This document shows positions 35,162 to 47,429 of a stretch of 64,000 bases of DNA, piece by piece. Source of the DNA: Platerodrilus igneus (Eukaryota; Arthropoda; Insecta; Coleoptera; Lycidae); contig JARFIW010001363.1 of assembly GCA_036346225.1 (NCBI GenBank), positions 310,001 to 374,000 of the forward strand, written 5' to 3'. A program made the translations under genes and the position numbers. The notes below the pieces were generated by a model. That model was given only the letters and a program-made list of their open reading frames with translations. It was not told where the DNA came from and did not search any database. How positions within the stretch are numbered: position 1 is the stretch's first letter; each line of letters begins with the position of its first letter.

Positions 35162-37365
35162 ATAAAGAAAGAACCCATTTAGTCTCCAGCTAAAAAAAGC
35201 TAAAAAGAGAATCTGATTAGAATGGGTACTCGCGTGGAGACTCACCAATACACGCAAGAGACCTCCTAGTTGTCGAACAGAAAAAACAAGCGTGCATTGT
35301 TTTTGAAATACGGCGACGAACAATGTAGAAAACACTTCGACGCACAAGCTGTAGAATCAAATTTAACAATGTTTCAAATATTTTAACCTGCAAATCATCG
35401 CTTATCGAAGCGCGATTGGAACTGAAAACCCCGGGTTTTATCGGATAGTGCTGGACCTTATTTCAACAAGTCTTTACATTGGAACAATAGAAAAATCCAT
35501 TATACACGGACGTAATGTATATCAAGATAACGGGTACTTAAACAGGATATATACTATTTAATTGTAGCATAAACCTGTCGTTTCGAAATAAATAAGTTTA
35601 AAATGAAAATTTGTAGAAAGCGTATTTATTATTAATTATGTTGAAGGATTTAACAGATTACCGGATACCTAAAACAAGGCATAAACTATTTAATTTATCA
35701 AATAAATTTTCGTTTTAAAAGGCAAATGGATTTAAGTTAACCAGGGAAATTTTAAAGCAAAACTGGAACGTAATAAATATTTGTTTATGTTTAACTGCCA
35801 TGCTAGGTATGTCATAATAAATTAAAATACAAAGGGCAACCGCAAATGAACGGACACGTGAGGCGATGTTTTAATAATTTGAAAACAATACGGAACTTTG
35901 TTGAGTAATTGGTAATTAAAATATGATCAGATAATGTGAGACTTCAATCATATTGTCCATTACAAATAAGTATCATATTTAAACAAAAACCAATTAATAA
36001 ATTAGTGGCTAAAATAACACACAATTAGAGCAGATTTGTCCATTTGCTGGCAAGTTTTGTAACCTCATGCTTAAATTACATGTTTGTAATTTAAATGACT
36101 GTGCAAATAAAAGGAAGTGACAATTTACGTCAAGATCGTGTTGCCGTATACTTGAGATTTATCCGTACTACTAATATTACTACTATCTCCGCACGACTTA
36201 GAAAAGAATATTTAAAATGTTTATCATTTAATATTGTAGAATTGTTCAAACTGTAGACATCGACATCGTATGATATGGAGTGAATTTCTGATGAAATAAA
36301 GTTGTCCGATGCGCCGTCTTCTACACGTGCAATTTTAAAACAATTGCAAAGTGACAGCAGCGTAGGTAGAAAAGTCGCTTCGAATCTTTGCAGCTGAATC
36401 TGAAATGTAATCATCTCTTTTAATGCAAGAAATAAGCATGCAAGAATGATCAGAGGTGCAGGTATTATCATTAATAACGGTGGCAATGATAATAATAGTG
36501 AAAAAAGGCTAAAACAAGAAGATTCACGCCTGCGACGCTGCTGTAAATTTCAACAGATGAACATCAAAAGATATCAAAAGGCGTGGAACGTCAAACAATA
36601 TAGTGAGCTTCGATTTAAAATCAGTTTCCGCTTACAGAATACACTCTAGTGTGGTAGTCAATTTGTATTACAACAATGTCATGCAATTTTTAGAAGACGC
36701 CTATGGCCAAATAGAGCGACGCTCGAGGAGATGCTTGAGAGAATCATGTTCTCTTAAAATTAATTTCATGTTTAATGGCGAATAGAATAGAATACAAATA
36801 ATAAATTGAGCGAATACACGAAAAAGAAAAGCGGCCTTGCACTTTGGAGAATATTAATTTTAGGTGTCAATATAAATCATGTTGGGGCATATAGTGGTTC
36901 TTCTTAAAGAGCAAAATTTCTCCAAAATATTACATTTATTTTAACCATACGTTTGTGATTCACAGGAGTGGCTGAAAACAAAGTTTACAGCCGAGTATCT
37001 TACGGAATTACGGCTCGAATACATAGAAAAATGCGCAAGCGAAAACCTAGCTAAAAACTTCAATAAATTACCGAAATATTTGCAGAAACACTTACGAATG
37101 CATCTCTTTCGTTTAAACATGGTACACAATTATTGCTGCAAACAGAAGGCTTAGATTAGATGGAGGGGCCTCTCGTGCAAATAGAATCGTGTTCTGTATG
37201 TGCGAGCTTCATCCTGTACCCCCGCTGATGCAATAAAAATCGTTGCACGCAATTAATGATGACCATTGTTCAAAATGACGCTGCAACAAATGGCGGCAGC
37301 CGCCTTTGGATATCTCCCCTACTCTTTAATATATAATAATTCTTTCTACATATTTAAACCGAGCG
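35162..37365. other. Unannotated stretch left of gypsy element B
   Basis: About 2.2 kb without recognised genes or repeats. Short open frames near 36.1-36.8 kb look random. Confidence 0.55.
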
Positions 37366-38586
37366 TGTGTCAGATGCGCGTTTTTTTGTTTTCTTGTCGA
37401 GCCGAAAGGTCACTTGTCTGTGATATAAAACAGACGAGATGTTACAGGAAATTAAGTTTTCCTGGCGTAAGCGCCGAAACAAGTAGAACGGTTAATTTAG
37501 TTGTCTAAGACAACAAAGTTATGAAGTAATTAATCTTTACAACGGTTTGTTTTATAGGTAATTAATTACGATTTATAATAATAAAATATATTGCAGTGCA
37601 ACTTCTGTAATCTACAAAGGTTCTAATGAAATATTAAAATTATTCTACGTAGTTGATGTGTGAATAATTTATTTACATGGAAATTCATTTCGTACAAAAA
37701 TTGTAAGCAGATCTTTTGGATAGTGCCGACACGTGACAGATTGCTCACGTCGCAACAAGTGCCGACAGGTTGTTAGGTCGTTGATGCCAGTGGGTAAACC
37801 CATTTGATTTCCTGAAATTTTTTGCTGCATGTGCCGTATTTTATTTCGTATACGCATATATGAATTGACGTAATACTTAATTGTTCATTTGTAAATTACT
37901 TTATGCTTTGATATGCAAATACCTTCACGTACAGATAATTTAGCAGTCTATGTATTAATAGAAAGAAGCTTAACTTTTTAAAGGTTCAATATTTAACATA
38001 TATAGGATGATTTTATTTTACTAATCACATGTTCAAATTTAGAAGTCATTCTTTGCCAAACTATGTATAAAAAGATATTAAGTTACATCAATGATAGTAA
38101 CATGTGTTGCAGTTTTTGTTTAACCAAATGTTATTTCTTATCTTGTTGACTGCAACGTTATTCCAACATGTTGATTGTGTGCATTCATTACAATAAATGA
38201 AATTTTAATTTGAGATTAATTAACAAATACATTATTGCATGTATAAAAATTAGAATCTCTTGTACAGTTCTCGTAGCGCTACATCGGACTACTAAGTATA
38301 GATGAATATTGTTAATAAAATACACACTTCAATTAAAATTCAGTAGACATAAAAATTTAATTTTAAATCTCCTGAGTAACGTAATAATTATATTCATAAG
38401 AATTTATCTTTGTTGAGTTGCATTATCATGTACATAATTGATTAATATGAGAATATGGAAACTTTTTTTTCAGCTCATTATTTTATGAATATTTAATTTG
38501 CCCCAAAGATTTTATGACTGTTAAAGGAATTAATATCACGATTCAGTGATAAGTATTAGTAAGAAAATTAAGGACTTCGTACAGTC
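37366..38586 (+). repeat. Element B 5' LTR, left part
   Basis: Matches 48725-49941 of the 3' LTR nearly base by base, up to the point where element A enters (TACAGTC). Both copies share a 62-codon minus-strand open frame, which I treat as incidental. Confidence 0.92.
38583..38586. repeat. Target-site duplication AGTC, left, of element A
   Basis: AGTC precedes the TG of LTR A1 and is repeated at 45262-45265. The uninterrupted sister LTR has a single AGTC at this site, confirming the duplication. Confidence 0.9.
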
Positions 38587-40727
38587 TGTAACCATATTTT
38601 TGTTAACTATAAATTCCTCTTAAAGGATATAGTATGTCCAATCTACCATATAGGCGGCAGAGCCTCGATAGATTATGAGGGGTTCCTGTTTGACGGTCAA
38701 GCCCAGGGTAAAAAGGATGTTGAATGGCTTTCAGAAAAAAGGGTCCCTCTAAAGAGATCTTCTTCAGCTTATGGCAGAGCTATTAGCTAGGGTTGTAGGA
38801 TGGTATACGATAAAACAAAAGAAATTTTATTGGACGCCACCGTATCTTAATAAATGTTATAATACGAAACTATCCGAAGATCAGATACGGAAATCTTCGG
38901 AAAAAGAAAAAAATTACGACGAGCAACGTAAACAAAAATACTTACCTTAATCTCTGCAACCTGGAATGGAAACGACGATCTCGTGCTATCTGAAAATTTA
39001 ACCACACCTAAACATGTTCAAACTAGGACTTCGATAGAGCCTAGTCACTTTATCACAAAAAATTATAAAAAAGATCCACTAGTCAAAATTATTGTTCAAA
39101 AAAAAACTTTTAACTTTACCACCAATAATACTTTTCTTTAATACTACAATTTCATATTGCTAAACTGTTTGCTTCTGTAGGACAATTACTGTTGACTTTA
39201 AAAAAATAAAATTTTACGACAACTTAAAAATTTTCTATTGATTTCTTAAAAAATGTCTATATATATCGTTTATATAAACTTATCTATATGGAAACTTTCG
39301 AAATAGTTTTGTTATTACAGTTTAATAAAAATCTTTAAACATTTGTGGAATGATTTTATTATTTATTGTTTAGTTACATAAATTACTTCAGTTCTCCACA
39401 AGAACTATATGACTTTCATTTTATATCACAGTGATTTCATGCTACTAGAAAAGGATCCTGTTCAGTGTACAAGAAACAAATTAAATATTAAAAAAAAATT
39501 CGCAGGTTATGGCTCTCTAGTTTTAATAGTTATCTATAATAAACTCAAAGGTCTAAGAAAAATACTTATTGTCGAATTTGAACTATACTTCAGGTGTACT
39601 AACACAATGGGTTTTACCAATGCTTCAACAAACAATTCTTATCATATCATATGTTCTGTAAAGCAAACCTTTTACTACAACTTTGTAACTTCAAACATAA
39701 TCTTACTTTGAAAATATTAAGGTCAAATATGCCTTATTAAAATACTAAATTTTCACACCATATTTTATTTGAATCAAATTAATTGAGCTATGAACTTTTG
39801 CAAAAATATAAAGAATTAATTTTAAATAAACTTGTGAATAGCTACTTCGAAAATTATTTGTGATTTTTAAATGAAAGTTCCTTCGAAATAGTGTAGGTAT
39901 AAAAATGGAGGATGACTCACCGCTGGCTATCCGTTTGACTGCCGGTTTTCCTTCTTTTAAAGATCGTTTTTTAAACATCTGCGTCCCTACTCTTACCGTT
40001 GTACGTGGCTGACGCAGGGGTCCGGAGTTGACCTTCATTCAAACTAATCCCATGTGGGGGTTTCCATTTCTTGCCTAGCAACAATTGAAGCGGCCTTCCA
40101 ATTATGTGTTTGCCTTAGGATTAGCGATTGCTTTTTTTCTTATAATACATAATTTCCATTGTTTAATAACGTGTTACCTGAATTTAACGTTTTAGAACTC
40201 GGAATTAAATTGTCTCCATATTCCATAATTAATATTTTAATCCTTAAAACTCTAAACTAAAAAAAAAGAACTTGCGCTGAAATCAAACATGAGAATAGAA
40301 TTTAGGTGTAAGCTTGTGAAATATTTTTTTACCGTAAAAATATATCTATAACCATTTTAGAACGATGCTATTACCAAAACTAAACTTATGGTACATGTTG
40401 ACTCCACTTAACTAATTGTTCGGGCGGCTTGTTTAATTAAAAACCTGCAGGCCCTAGATTATACTGGTCTTCGGACTACATCTGATATCAAAATCGCTTA
40501 TTCTACGAGGCAATCTTAGCTATACGAGCATGCGCCTGGAAGGAGAATATTGAATCAAAATACAAACAACTAGAAGTTCACTTAAAGTTTACTTTTGCTA
40601 TTCTAATGTAGATGGCGTACTATGTATGAACTCATAATAAAAGGTTTCAATAGAAATTTGATATTCATTGACTAGGTGTATTAAACAAAATTGTATATTC
40701 AAATAACAGAAAATCGTAATTGTTACA
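38587..40727 (-). repeat. Element A LTR A1 (3' LTR)
   Basis: 2141 bp and highly similar to 43098-45261 with small indels. It carries AAGCCCAGGGTA at 38698-38711, the reverse complement of a TACCCTGGGCTT motif also found in the LTRs of elements B and C. Confidence 0.93.
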
Positions 40728-40739
40728 CAGCCTCTCTCC
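40728..40739 (-). promoter_or_regulatory. Polypurine tract of element A
   Basis: On the element strand GGAGAGAGGCTG abuts LTR A1. Confidence 0.65.
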
Positions 40740-42118
40740 AAAAAGGAAAAAATCTTGGATAAACAAAACAAATTCTAAAGAAGGATCAAAGATTTTTTTT
40801 ATAATCGTCGCTATAGCAATCTCAACATAGCTCACTAACTAATTGACGATAAACAAATACCAACTAACTTAACCCTAAACATTGACGTAAGATCAATTAA
40901 AAATTTTTCCTATTTAACTAGTAATATGGGAAAGTGGAAGTACAAAAAAAAATACAGAAAACATTATGAAAGAATGAGTGTAGTAGTAACTAACGCGTAT
41001 AACACGTCCTAAAAGGACATATATCCAGGAAGACAAAATAGGTAGGGCTTAATCGGGAAGGTCTGACACTCAAAAGTCACTCAACGGAATGAAAAACAAC
41101 ACTAAGTATTTGTATATGCACAACCATACTACTATTCACTAACAAAAAAAAAATGGACCACCAAAAAAGAAAGACCTATTGACCTATAAATACTCACATA
41201 AGATTCTTTATGTCCTAACTAATTTTAAGTTCAAACTATTCACACACGGGCAATTGCCATTTGCTCTAGACTTCGTAAAGTTCTAAGAGCAACCTTGGAA
41301 TTATGATTGTCCATCAAAAAAAATTTTTTGACAACCCTACCCACATAACTTTCTTAAAAATTATCTTTTAGAACTCGCCAGCATAAATTCAACCAATAAA
41401 AAAAGAAAGTACTTGAGTGCTACGTCCTACCTTTCACAAAAAAAATTTGGTAAAACTACCTCATTTGACTTTCAACTTCATAATGCATAGTCCTACCTAG
41501 ACTATCATTTTTCAACTCTATGCTTCTTCAACTCTACTGCATTCAAAAAAATTCAATTTCACCAATATATGTCCGCACCACAGGGGACACACAAAAAAAC
41601 TATTCGATTTGCTGTCAAAACAAATCCCTATACCAATATTGTGGTCAAAACTTCTACTACCCAAATTATAACTATCAACTTTGACCAACTTAAAAAAAGA
41701 ATCTTCACAAAATGCAAGCGACTCTCGCTTACCTAAACTCTAAAATCTCAAATATAGTTAACATCATCGATGCCAACACAACCTCTATACTTAACTTTTT
41801 CAACATCATCCAAAATCAACAACCTAAACTTAAACAATATTATCGCTTTAGTCGTCATAATAAATATCAACCTTACCAACATAATCGACCGACCAAAATA
41901 ATCACATCAACTGCTTAGATATTTTTTATGCACAAGTCCTTCAACAAAAAGCTTTATGACACTAAACTTTATATATTTAATACTAATATAGTCTCTACAA
42001 AAAATAATATGTACAAACACGAAAGCATGATTGTTACCTAAACAAAATTATCACCGAAACGATTGATACTGTTCCTACTACAAAAGTTTTCTTCGACAAC
42101 AGAATTCCATGCCAAAAT
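40740..42118 (-). other. Element A 3' noncoding region
   Basis: Low-GC sequence with no coding potential, between the integrase tail and the polypurine tract. A GTCCT/AGGAC hairpin with a 3 nt loop occurs near 41008-41020, reminiscent of the hairpins in the 3' parts of the tandem array and of element B, but I do not see a long chain here. Confidence 0.5.
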
Positions 42119-42330
42119 TTACTTTTCTGGAACGTCATTATCCAAATCTAAAGCAGAATATGGTTTTAAATCTTTGATGTGCCATCTACCGGCTTTGGAA
42201 TCATCAATAAAAAACTAATCACGATAGCTAACAAAAAAATATCAGTGTTCAGGTACACTCTCGCCCTACTACCAACCGAACTGTCGAAACAACTACAATG
42301 CTTCACAGCACTTAAATTTGCTAGAATGAC
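42119..42330 (-). pseudogene. Element A integrase C-terminal fragment
   Basis: The minus strand ends RWHIKDLKPYSALDLDNDVP followed by a stop at 42119-42121, equivalent to KWHVKDLKPVEA at the integrase end of the tandem array. Only this C-terminal region of pol survives. Confidence 0.75.
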
Positions 42331-42341
42331 AAACCCTCTAC

Positions 42342-42535
42342 GAGTCTCACCTAGACTAACAATCAAAAGTTACATCAACTCAAAAAAATTATGATGCATA
42401 AATTACTAGAGCGACTAACTCACCTCGAGTCTCGTCTAGACTTACGTAATGCTGAGCGACCAACTCTTTCTGAGTCTCGTCTAGACTAACATACTGCTGA
42501 GCGACCAAACACGACGACAAGTTCCGCCTAGATTA
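42342..42535 (-). repeat. Iterated GTCTAGACGAGACTC block of element A
   Basis: On the plus strand GAGTCTCGTCTAGAC occurs at 42427-42441 and 42472-42486 (45 bp apart), a variant GAGTCTCACCTAGAC at 42342-42356 and a weaker one near 42521. The repeats are joined by GCTGAGCGACCAA. The same block lies at the same place in elements B and C. Confidence 0.85.
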
Positions 42536-42560
42536 AATTGTGTTGCAATGCCGATCTAAA

Positions 42561-42865
42561 TCAAAAATTTGCTATCAAAACAAAAACGTGCCTATGCACA
42601 AGAGCAATTCTCAAATGATTTGACGACAGCTCAAACCGATGTACCCTTAAAAATAGAACCCGTAGCATTATCATCAAATCCTGACAAAATGTTCTGTATT
42701 GACTCAAGCGAATTAAACAAACAGGTTCTTTCACTTCCTTAGCCATAAGTGTACCTAAAATTTTTCTTTTCTCTACTATGGACCTACTCATTCTATACCT
42801 CTAATGTTTAACTCGTATTCCAACTCTTCTTTGTGCAAATAAACAATCTGTAAGGTATCTGCCAT
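42561..42865 (-). pseudogene. Element A Gag N-terminal fragment
   Basis: It starts at the ATG at 42863-42865 (MADTLQIVYLHKEELEYELN), shifts frame near 42795 and continues with VEKRKILGTLMAKEVKEPVC before stopping. Homologous to the Gag starts of the tandem array and of B and C. About 100 codons remain. Confidence 0.85.
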
Positions 42866-43067
42866 TTCAAAACAAAATAAAAAAACTTTTCAACCGCTAA
42901 ATTCTTAACACTATAGTCAAAAATGGAAACAGCACTCTCGTTCTGCTAAATATTCTTGTTTGCTAACTACTAAAAAAATCCTTTTTACGCTGCAGTGTCA
43001 ATAATTGGAACAACCAAATCGAGGCTTGTCATTAGAGTTGCTATAAACGTTTGAATCATCAAAATGT

Positions 43068-43093
43068 ATTCTGGCCCCACGTTGTGAGCGCTA
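43068..43093 (-). promoter_or_regulatory. Primer binding site of element A
   Basis: The element strand reads TAGCGCTCACAACGTGGGGC, followed by CAGAA, just inside LTR A2. Close to the tRNA-Lys complement with substitutions and a small insertion. Confidence 0.7.
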
Positions 43094-43097
43094 TTTG

Positions 43098-45261
43098 TGT
43101 AACCCTATTTTTGTTAACTATAAATTCTTCTTAAAGAATATAGTATGTCCGCTCTACCATATAGGCGGCAGAGCCTCGATAGATTATGAGGGGTTCCTGT
43201 TTGACGGTCAAACCCAGGGTAAAAAGGATGTTGAATGGCTTTCAGAAAAAAGGGTCCCTTTAAAGAAATCTTCCAGCCAGCTAAGCTTCTTTAGCTTAGG
43301 GCAGAGCTACGAGCTAGGGTTGTAGGATGGTATACGATAAAACAAAAGAAATTTTATTGGACGCCACCGTATCTTAATGAATGTTATAATACTAAACTAT
43401 CCGAAGATCAGATACGGAAATCTTCGGAAAAAGAAAAAAATTTACGACGAGCAACGTAAACAAAATACTTACTTTAATCTCTGCAACCTGGAATGGGAAC
43501 CACGATCTCGTGCTATCTGAAAATTTAACCACACCTAAACATGTTCAAACTAGGACTTCGATAGAGCCTAGTCACTTTATCACAAAAAATTATAAAAAAA
43601 ATCCACTAGTCAAAATTATTGTTCAAAAAAAAACTTTTAACTTTAACACCAATAATACGTTTCTTTAATACTACAATTTCATATTGCTAAACTGTTTGCT
43701 TCTGTAGGACAATTACTGTTGACTTTAAAAAAATAAAATTTTACAACTTAAAAATTTTCTATTGATTTCTTAAAAAAATGTCTATGTACATCGTTTATAT
43801 AAACTTATCTATATGGAAACTTTCGAAATAGTTTTGTTATTACAGTTTAATAGAAATCTTTAAACATTTGTGGAATGATTATATTATTTATTATTTAGTT
43901 ACATAAATTACTTCAGTTCTCCACAAGAACTATATGAATTTCATTTTATATTACAGTGATTTCATGCTACTAGAAAAGGATCCTGTTCAGTGTACAAGAA
44001 ACAAATTACATATTCAAAAAAAATTCGCAGGTTATGGCTCTCTAGTTTTAATAGTTATCTATAATAAACTCAAAGGTCTAAGAAAAATACTTATTGTCGA
44101 CATTGAACTATACTTCAGGTGTACTAACACAATGGGTTTTACCAATGCTTCAACAAACAATTCTTATCATATCGTATGTTTTGTAAAGCAAACTTTTTAC
44201 TACAACTTTGTAACTTCAAACATAATCTTACAAAAATACTTTGAAAATATTAAGGTCAAATATACCTTATCCAAATACTAAATTTTCATACTATATTTTA
44301 TTTGAAGCAAATTAATTGAGCTATGAACTTTTGCAAAAATATAAAGAATTAATTTTAATTAAACTTGTGAATAGCTACTTCGAAAATTATTTGTGATTTT
44401 TAAATGAAAGTTCCTTCGAAATAGTGTAGGTATAAAAATGGAGGATGACTCACCGCTGGCTATCCGTTTGACTGCCGGTTTTCCTTTTTTTAAAGATCGT
44501 TTTTTAAACATCTGCGTCCCTACTCTTACCGTTGTACGTGGCTGACGCAGGGGTCCGGAGTTGACCTTCATTCAAACCAATCCCATGTGGGGGTTTCCAC
44601 TTTCTTGCCTAGCAACAATTGAAGCGGCCTTCCAATTTTGTGTTTGCCTTAGGATTAACGATTGTTTTTTTCTTATAATACATAATTTCCATTGTTTAAT
44701 AACGTGTTACTTGAATTTAACATTTTAGAACTCGGAATTAAATTGTCTTTATATTCCATAATTAATATTTTAAGCTTTAAACTCTAAACTAAAAAAAAAA
44801 AGAACTTGCGCTGAAATCGAACAAGAGAATAGAATTTAGGCGTAAGCTTGTGAAATATTTTCTTACCATAAAAATATATCTACAACTATTTTAGGACGAT
44901 GCTATTACCAAAACTAGACTTATGGTACATGTTGACTCCACTTAACTAATTGTTCGGGCGACATGTTTAATTAAAAATCTGCAGGCCCTGGATTATACTG
45001 GTCTTCGGACTACATCTGATATCAAAATGGCTTAGTCCACGAAGCAATCTTAGCTATACGAGCATGCGCCGGGAAAGAGGATATTGAATCAAAATACAAA
45101 CAACTAGAAATTCACTTAAAGTTTACTTTTGTTATTCTAATGTAGATGGCGTACTATGTATGAATTCATAATAAAATGTTTCAATAGAAATTTGATATTT
45201 ATTGACTGGGTGTATTGAACAAAATTGTATATTTGAATAATAGAAAATCGTAATTGTTACA
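43098..45261 (-). repeat. Element A LTR A2 (5' LTR)
   Basis: 2164 bp partner of A1. It is followed by the right copy of the AGTC duplication. Confidence 0.93.
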
Positions 45262-45265
45262 AGTC
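45262..45265. repeat. Target-site duplication AGTC, right, of element A
   Basis: Partner of 38583-38586. Element B's LTR resumes immediately after it with ACAGAATTATTAAATAAATT. Confidence 0.9.
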
Positions 45266-45732
45266 ACAGAATTATTAAATAAATTATATGTTGGTAGTAG
45301 TAATTATGTTTCAGAGCCATCCTAGAGCTTCGTTAAAGCAGAAAGAAAAGTAAATAACATATTTGTGTCAATCAATCTTGTATTTGAAGTGGTTTGTGAT
45401 AATATAGGTTTCCAAATTTTTCCTTTAAGCAAACTCATTTATTCAATTGCTTTATAAAGAATTTAGGTGGCGTCCATTATCTTATTTTTTTTAACTTTGA
45501 TAAACCCACTGACCCAATCTCATGCGACCGTGGGTTAAAAACTCAGCTAGCTACAAGTCATAAGAGTTTTCTTTTTTGTAAAGGCCCCTTGTTATCCAAC
45601 CTTACCCTAGGCTTAGTACAATTTACAAGAATTCTTGATAGATATAGAAACGAACCACGATTTTTTTTTGATAACTTACACTACCGCCCATGGTCAGGGG
45701 CATAATTCAGGTTAATTAGATTTTAGTTAACA
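45266..45732 (+). repeat. Element B 5' LTR, right part
   Basis: 467 bp matching the end of the 3' LTR (49942-50409) and ending TTTTAGTTAACA. It includes TACCCTAGGCTTA at 45603-45615, the LTR motif shared with A and C. Confidence 0.92.
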
Positions 45733-45733
45733 C

Positions 45734-45758
45734 TTGCGCCCAGAACGTGGGGCCAGAA
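45734..45758 (+). promoter_or_regulatory. Primer binding site of element B
   Basis: TTGCGCCCAGAACGTGGGGC, then CAGAA, begins 1 nt after the LTR end. Near-match to the tRNA-Lys complement with one inserted G and one substitution. Confidence 0.78.
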
Positions 45759-46077
45759 TTGAGTGCTCTTCGATATACTTAAACTGGCTCAAATTGATTT
45801 TGGTTGGCTCGAACTTTGGTTGTCTCAATTTTGTTTGTTCATTAGTGATTCCCTCGTTTGATTTAAAGTATTTGTCTCACTGATTCATGCAACGTTTAAA
45901 CTTAATGAAGTTAGATCTCATCAATATTAATTTCTCTTAACATTTCATATAATTCTGCAGAAAATTTGATTCAAATTTGATTAGAATTTTGTATACTATT
46001 TAGTTCAGTTAGTTATTAATTGCTGTTGAGTGAGAGCTTATATTTACTGGATAATCTTAAGGTTTATAATTTTTACA

Positions 46078-46830
46078 ATGGCAGAAAAATATCAGATAGT
46101 ACATTTACTCAAAGACGAGTTAGATTATGAGTTAAATATTAGAGGTATACAGAACACTAGACCAGTCGCTGATAAAAGAAAAATATTAGCTCGATTACTA
46201 GCCAAAGAATCTGTTAAACCAGGATGTTTAATTGATCTCTCATGGTATACAGTAGATTTTTATACAGAAAAGCAGAAAGTTGAGTCAAGTATCGAATCGA
46301 TAAAAAATGTCTTAACGGAATACCAGGATGAACCCTCAGACTTCACTTTTAAGAGGATACAGTCTAGGTTAATACATATTTTAGGTCGTATTAAACGTAT
46401 AAAGCTTCCCAAAGAAAATTCTGAAGAGATAATATTATTCAAAAATGAAACCATAGAAACAGTTCTTGTAATGGAGGCAGATCTCAATGAAAAGGCAAAC
46501 AATGATTTAGTGACAAATCAGAATGATATAAGTAATATATCTAATGTCCCCACTAAGTTACCTGTTCCTTTTATTACATATTTTACTCAGTCAGTTCCTA
46601 TTGGTTCTTGGGCAATAAAATATTCTGGAGACCCTAAACTATTATATCAATTTAGAAAGAATTATAGAGCTTGCACAATCTCGTAAAGTATCGGACGAAG
46701 AGTTATTTAACTCATCAGTTGAATTGTTCACTGGCAATGCTCTCATTTGGTACCGAAGCGTCCGCAGTCAGTTAACGGTTTGGAATTCTTTAGTCCTTAA
46801 ATTAAAAGAAGTAACAGAAGTGGTTTGATT
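46078..46830 (+). pseudogene. Element B Gag, N-terminal and capsid region, frameshifted
   Basis: I place the start at the ATG at 46078 (MAEKYQIVHLLKDELDYELN) because it aligns with the Gag starts of the other copies, although the frame opens earlier at 46030. It runs about 190 codons to VPIGSWAIKYSGDPKLLY, shifts near 46650, and continues with LAQSRKVSDEELF and ALIWYRSVRSQLTVWNSL before ending near 46830. This matches the capsid region of Gag in the tandem array, after which coding similarity stops. Confidence 0.88.
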
Positions 46831-46879
46831 AATTTTTTGATATAAAAATAAAGGTTTAATAATTTGGTACACTAGTTTT

Positions 46880-47200
46880 ACTGTTGGTTTATCGTTTGAG
46901 AATTGCTCTTGTGCAAAGGCACGTCTTTGTTTGAATAGCAATTTTTAATTTATATTCGCATTGCAATGGAACATATTGAGTTCTATTTAGTTAAGGCGAG
47001 ACTTGTCGTCGTGGTTGGTCGCTCGGCAGTACATTAGTCTAGACGAGACTCACGAAGAGTTGGTAAGTGTGTCGCTTTAGCAGTTTTGGCATCATGATTT
47101 GAGGTTAGTTATGATGTAATTTTTTGTTTATTAGTCTAGGTGAGGTTCGTAGCGGAGTTTGTCATTCTAGCAAGTTTAGGCGTTGTAAAGCACATTAGTT
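46880..47200 (+). repeat. Iterated GTCTAGACGAGACTC block of element B
   Basis: It starts with GAGAATTGCTCTTGTGCA, shared with A and C. GTCTAGACGAGACTC is at 47037-47051 and the variant GTCTAGGTGAGGTTC at 47133-47147, joined by GGTCGCTC and GTGTCGCTTTAGCAG. I found no consistent reading frame through it. Confidence 0.8.
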
Positions 47201-47429
47201 TGTTTCGACAGTTTGTTTAGCAGTAAAACGAGAGTGTTCCAGATTATGAATTTATTGTTAGCCAAGATGATGGTTAGTTCTATAGAAAATTTGTTTTATG
47301 TAAAGTTCATAAGAAAGTTTTAAATTTGCTGTATGACTTAGTGAGTATAGATGGCATGTGAAAGATCTCAAGCCTTATTCTGCTTTAGTTAATAAGAGTG
47401 ATGATGAAAATGACATATCAAAAGTTTAA
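47201..47429 (+). pseudogene. Element B integrase C-terminal fragment
   Basis: Fragments include LNLLYDLVSIDG and WHVKDLKPYSALVNKSDDE, ending in a stop at 47427. They correspond to the end of the integrase in the tandem array. The integrase core is missing. Confidence 0.75.

Larger units (their letters stand above)
38587..45261 (-). mobile_element. Gypsy element A, nested in the 5' LTR of element B
   Basis: Two LTRs of 2141 and 2164 bp (38587-40727 and 43098-45261; TGTAACC...GTTACA) flank an internal region of only 2370 bp. On the minus strand the order is tRNA-Lys-like primer site, gag N-terminus, iterated block, integrase C-terminus, noncoding 3' part, polypurine tract. RT and the rest of pol are absent, so it cannot mobilise itself. 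Confidence 0.92.

Noticed and set aside
36130..36486. 118-codon minus-strand frame
   Set aside because: No motif recognised, and overlapping frames of similar length occur on the plus strand.
37669..37857. 62-codon minus-strand frame also present at 49027-49215
   Set aside because: Both copies are in the two LTRs of element B. Repetition is explained by the LTRs and there is no recognised domain.
39409..39711. 100-codon plus-strand frame repeated at 43934-44281
   Set aside because: Lies in the LTRs of element A with differing length and start context. No domain recognised and antisense to the element.
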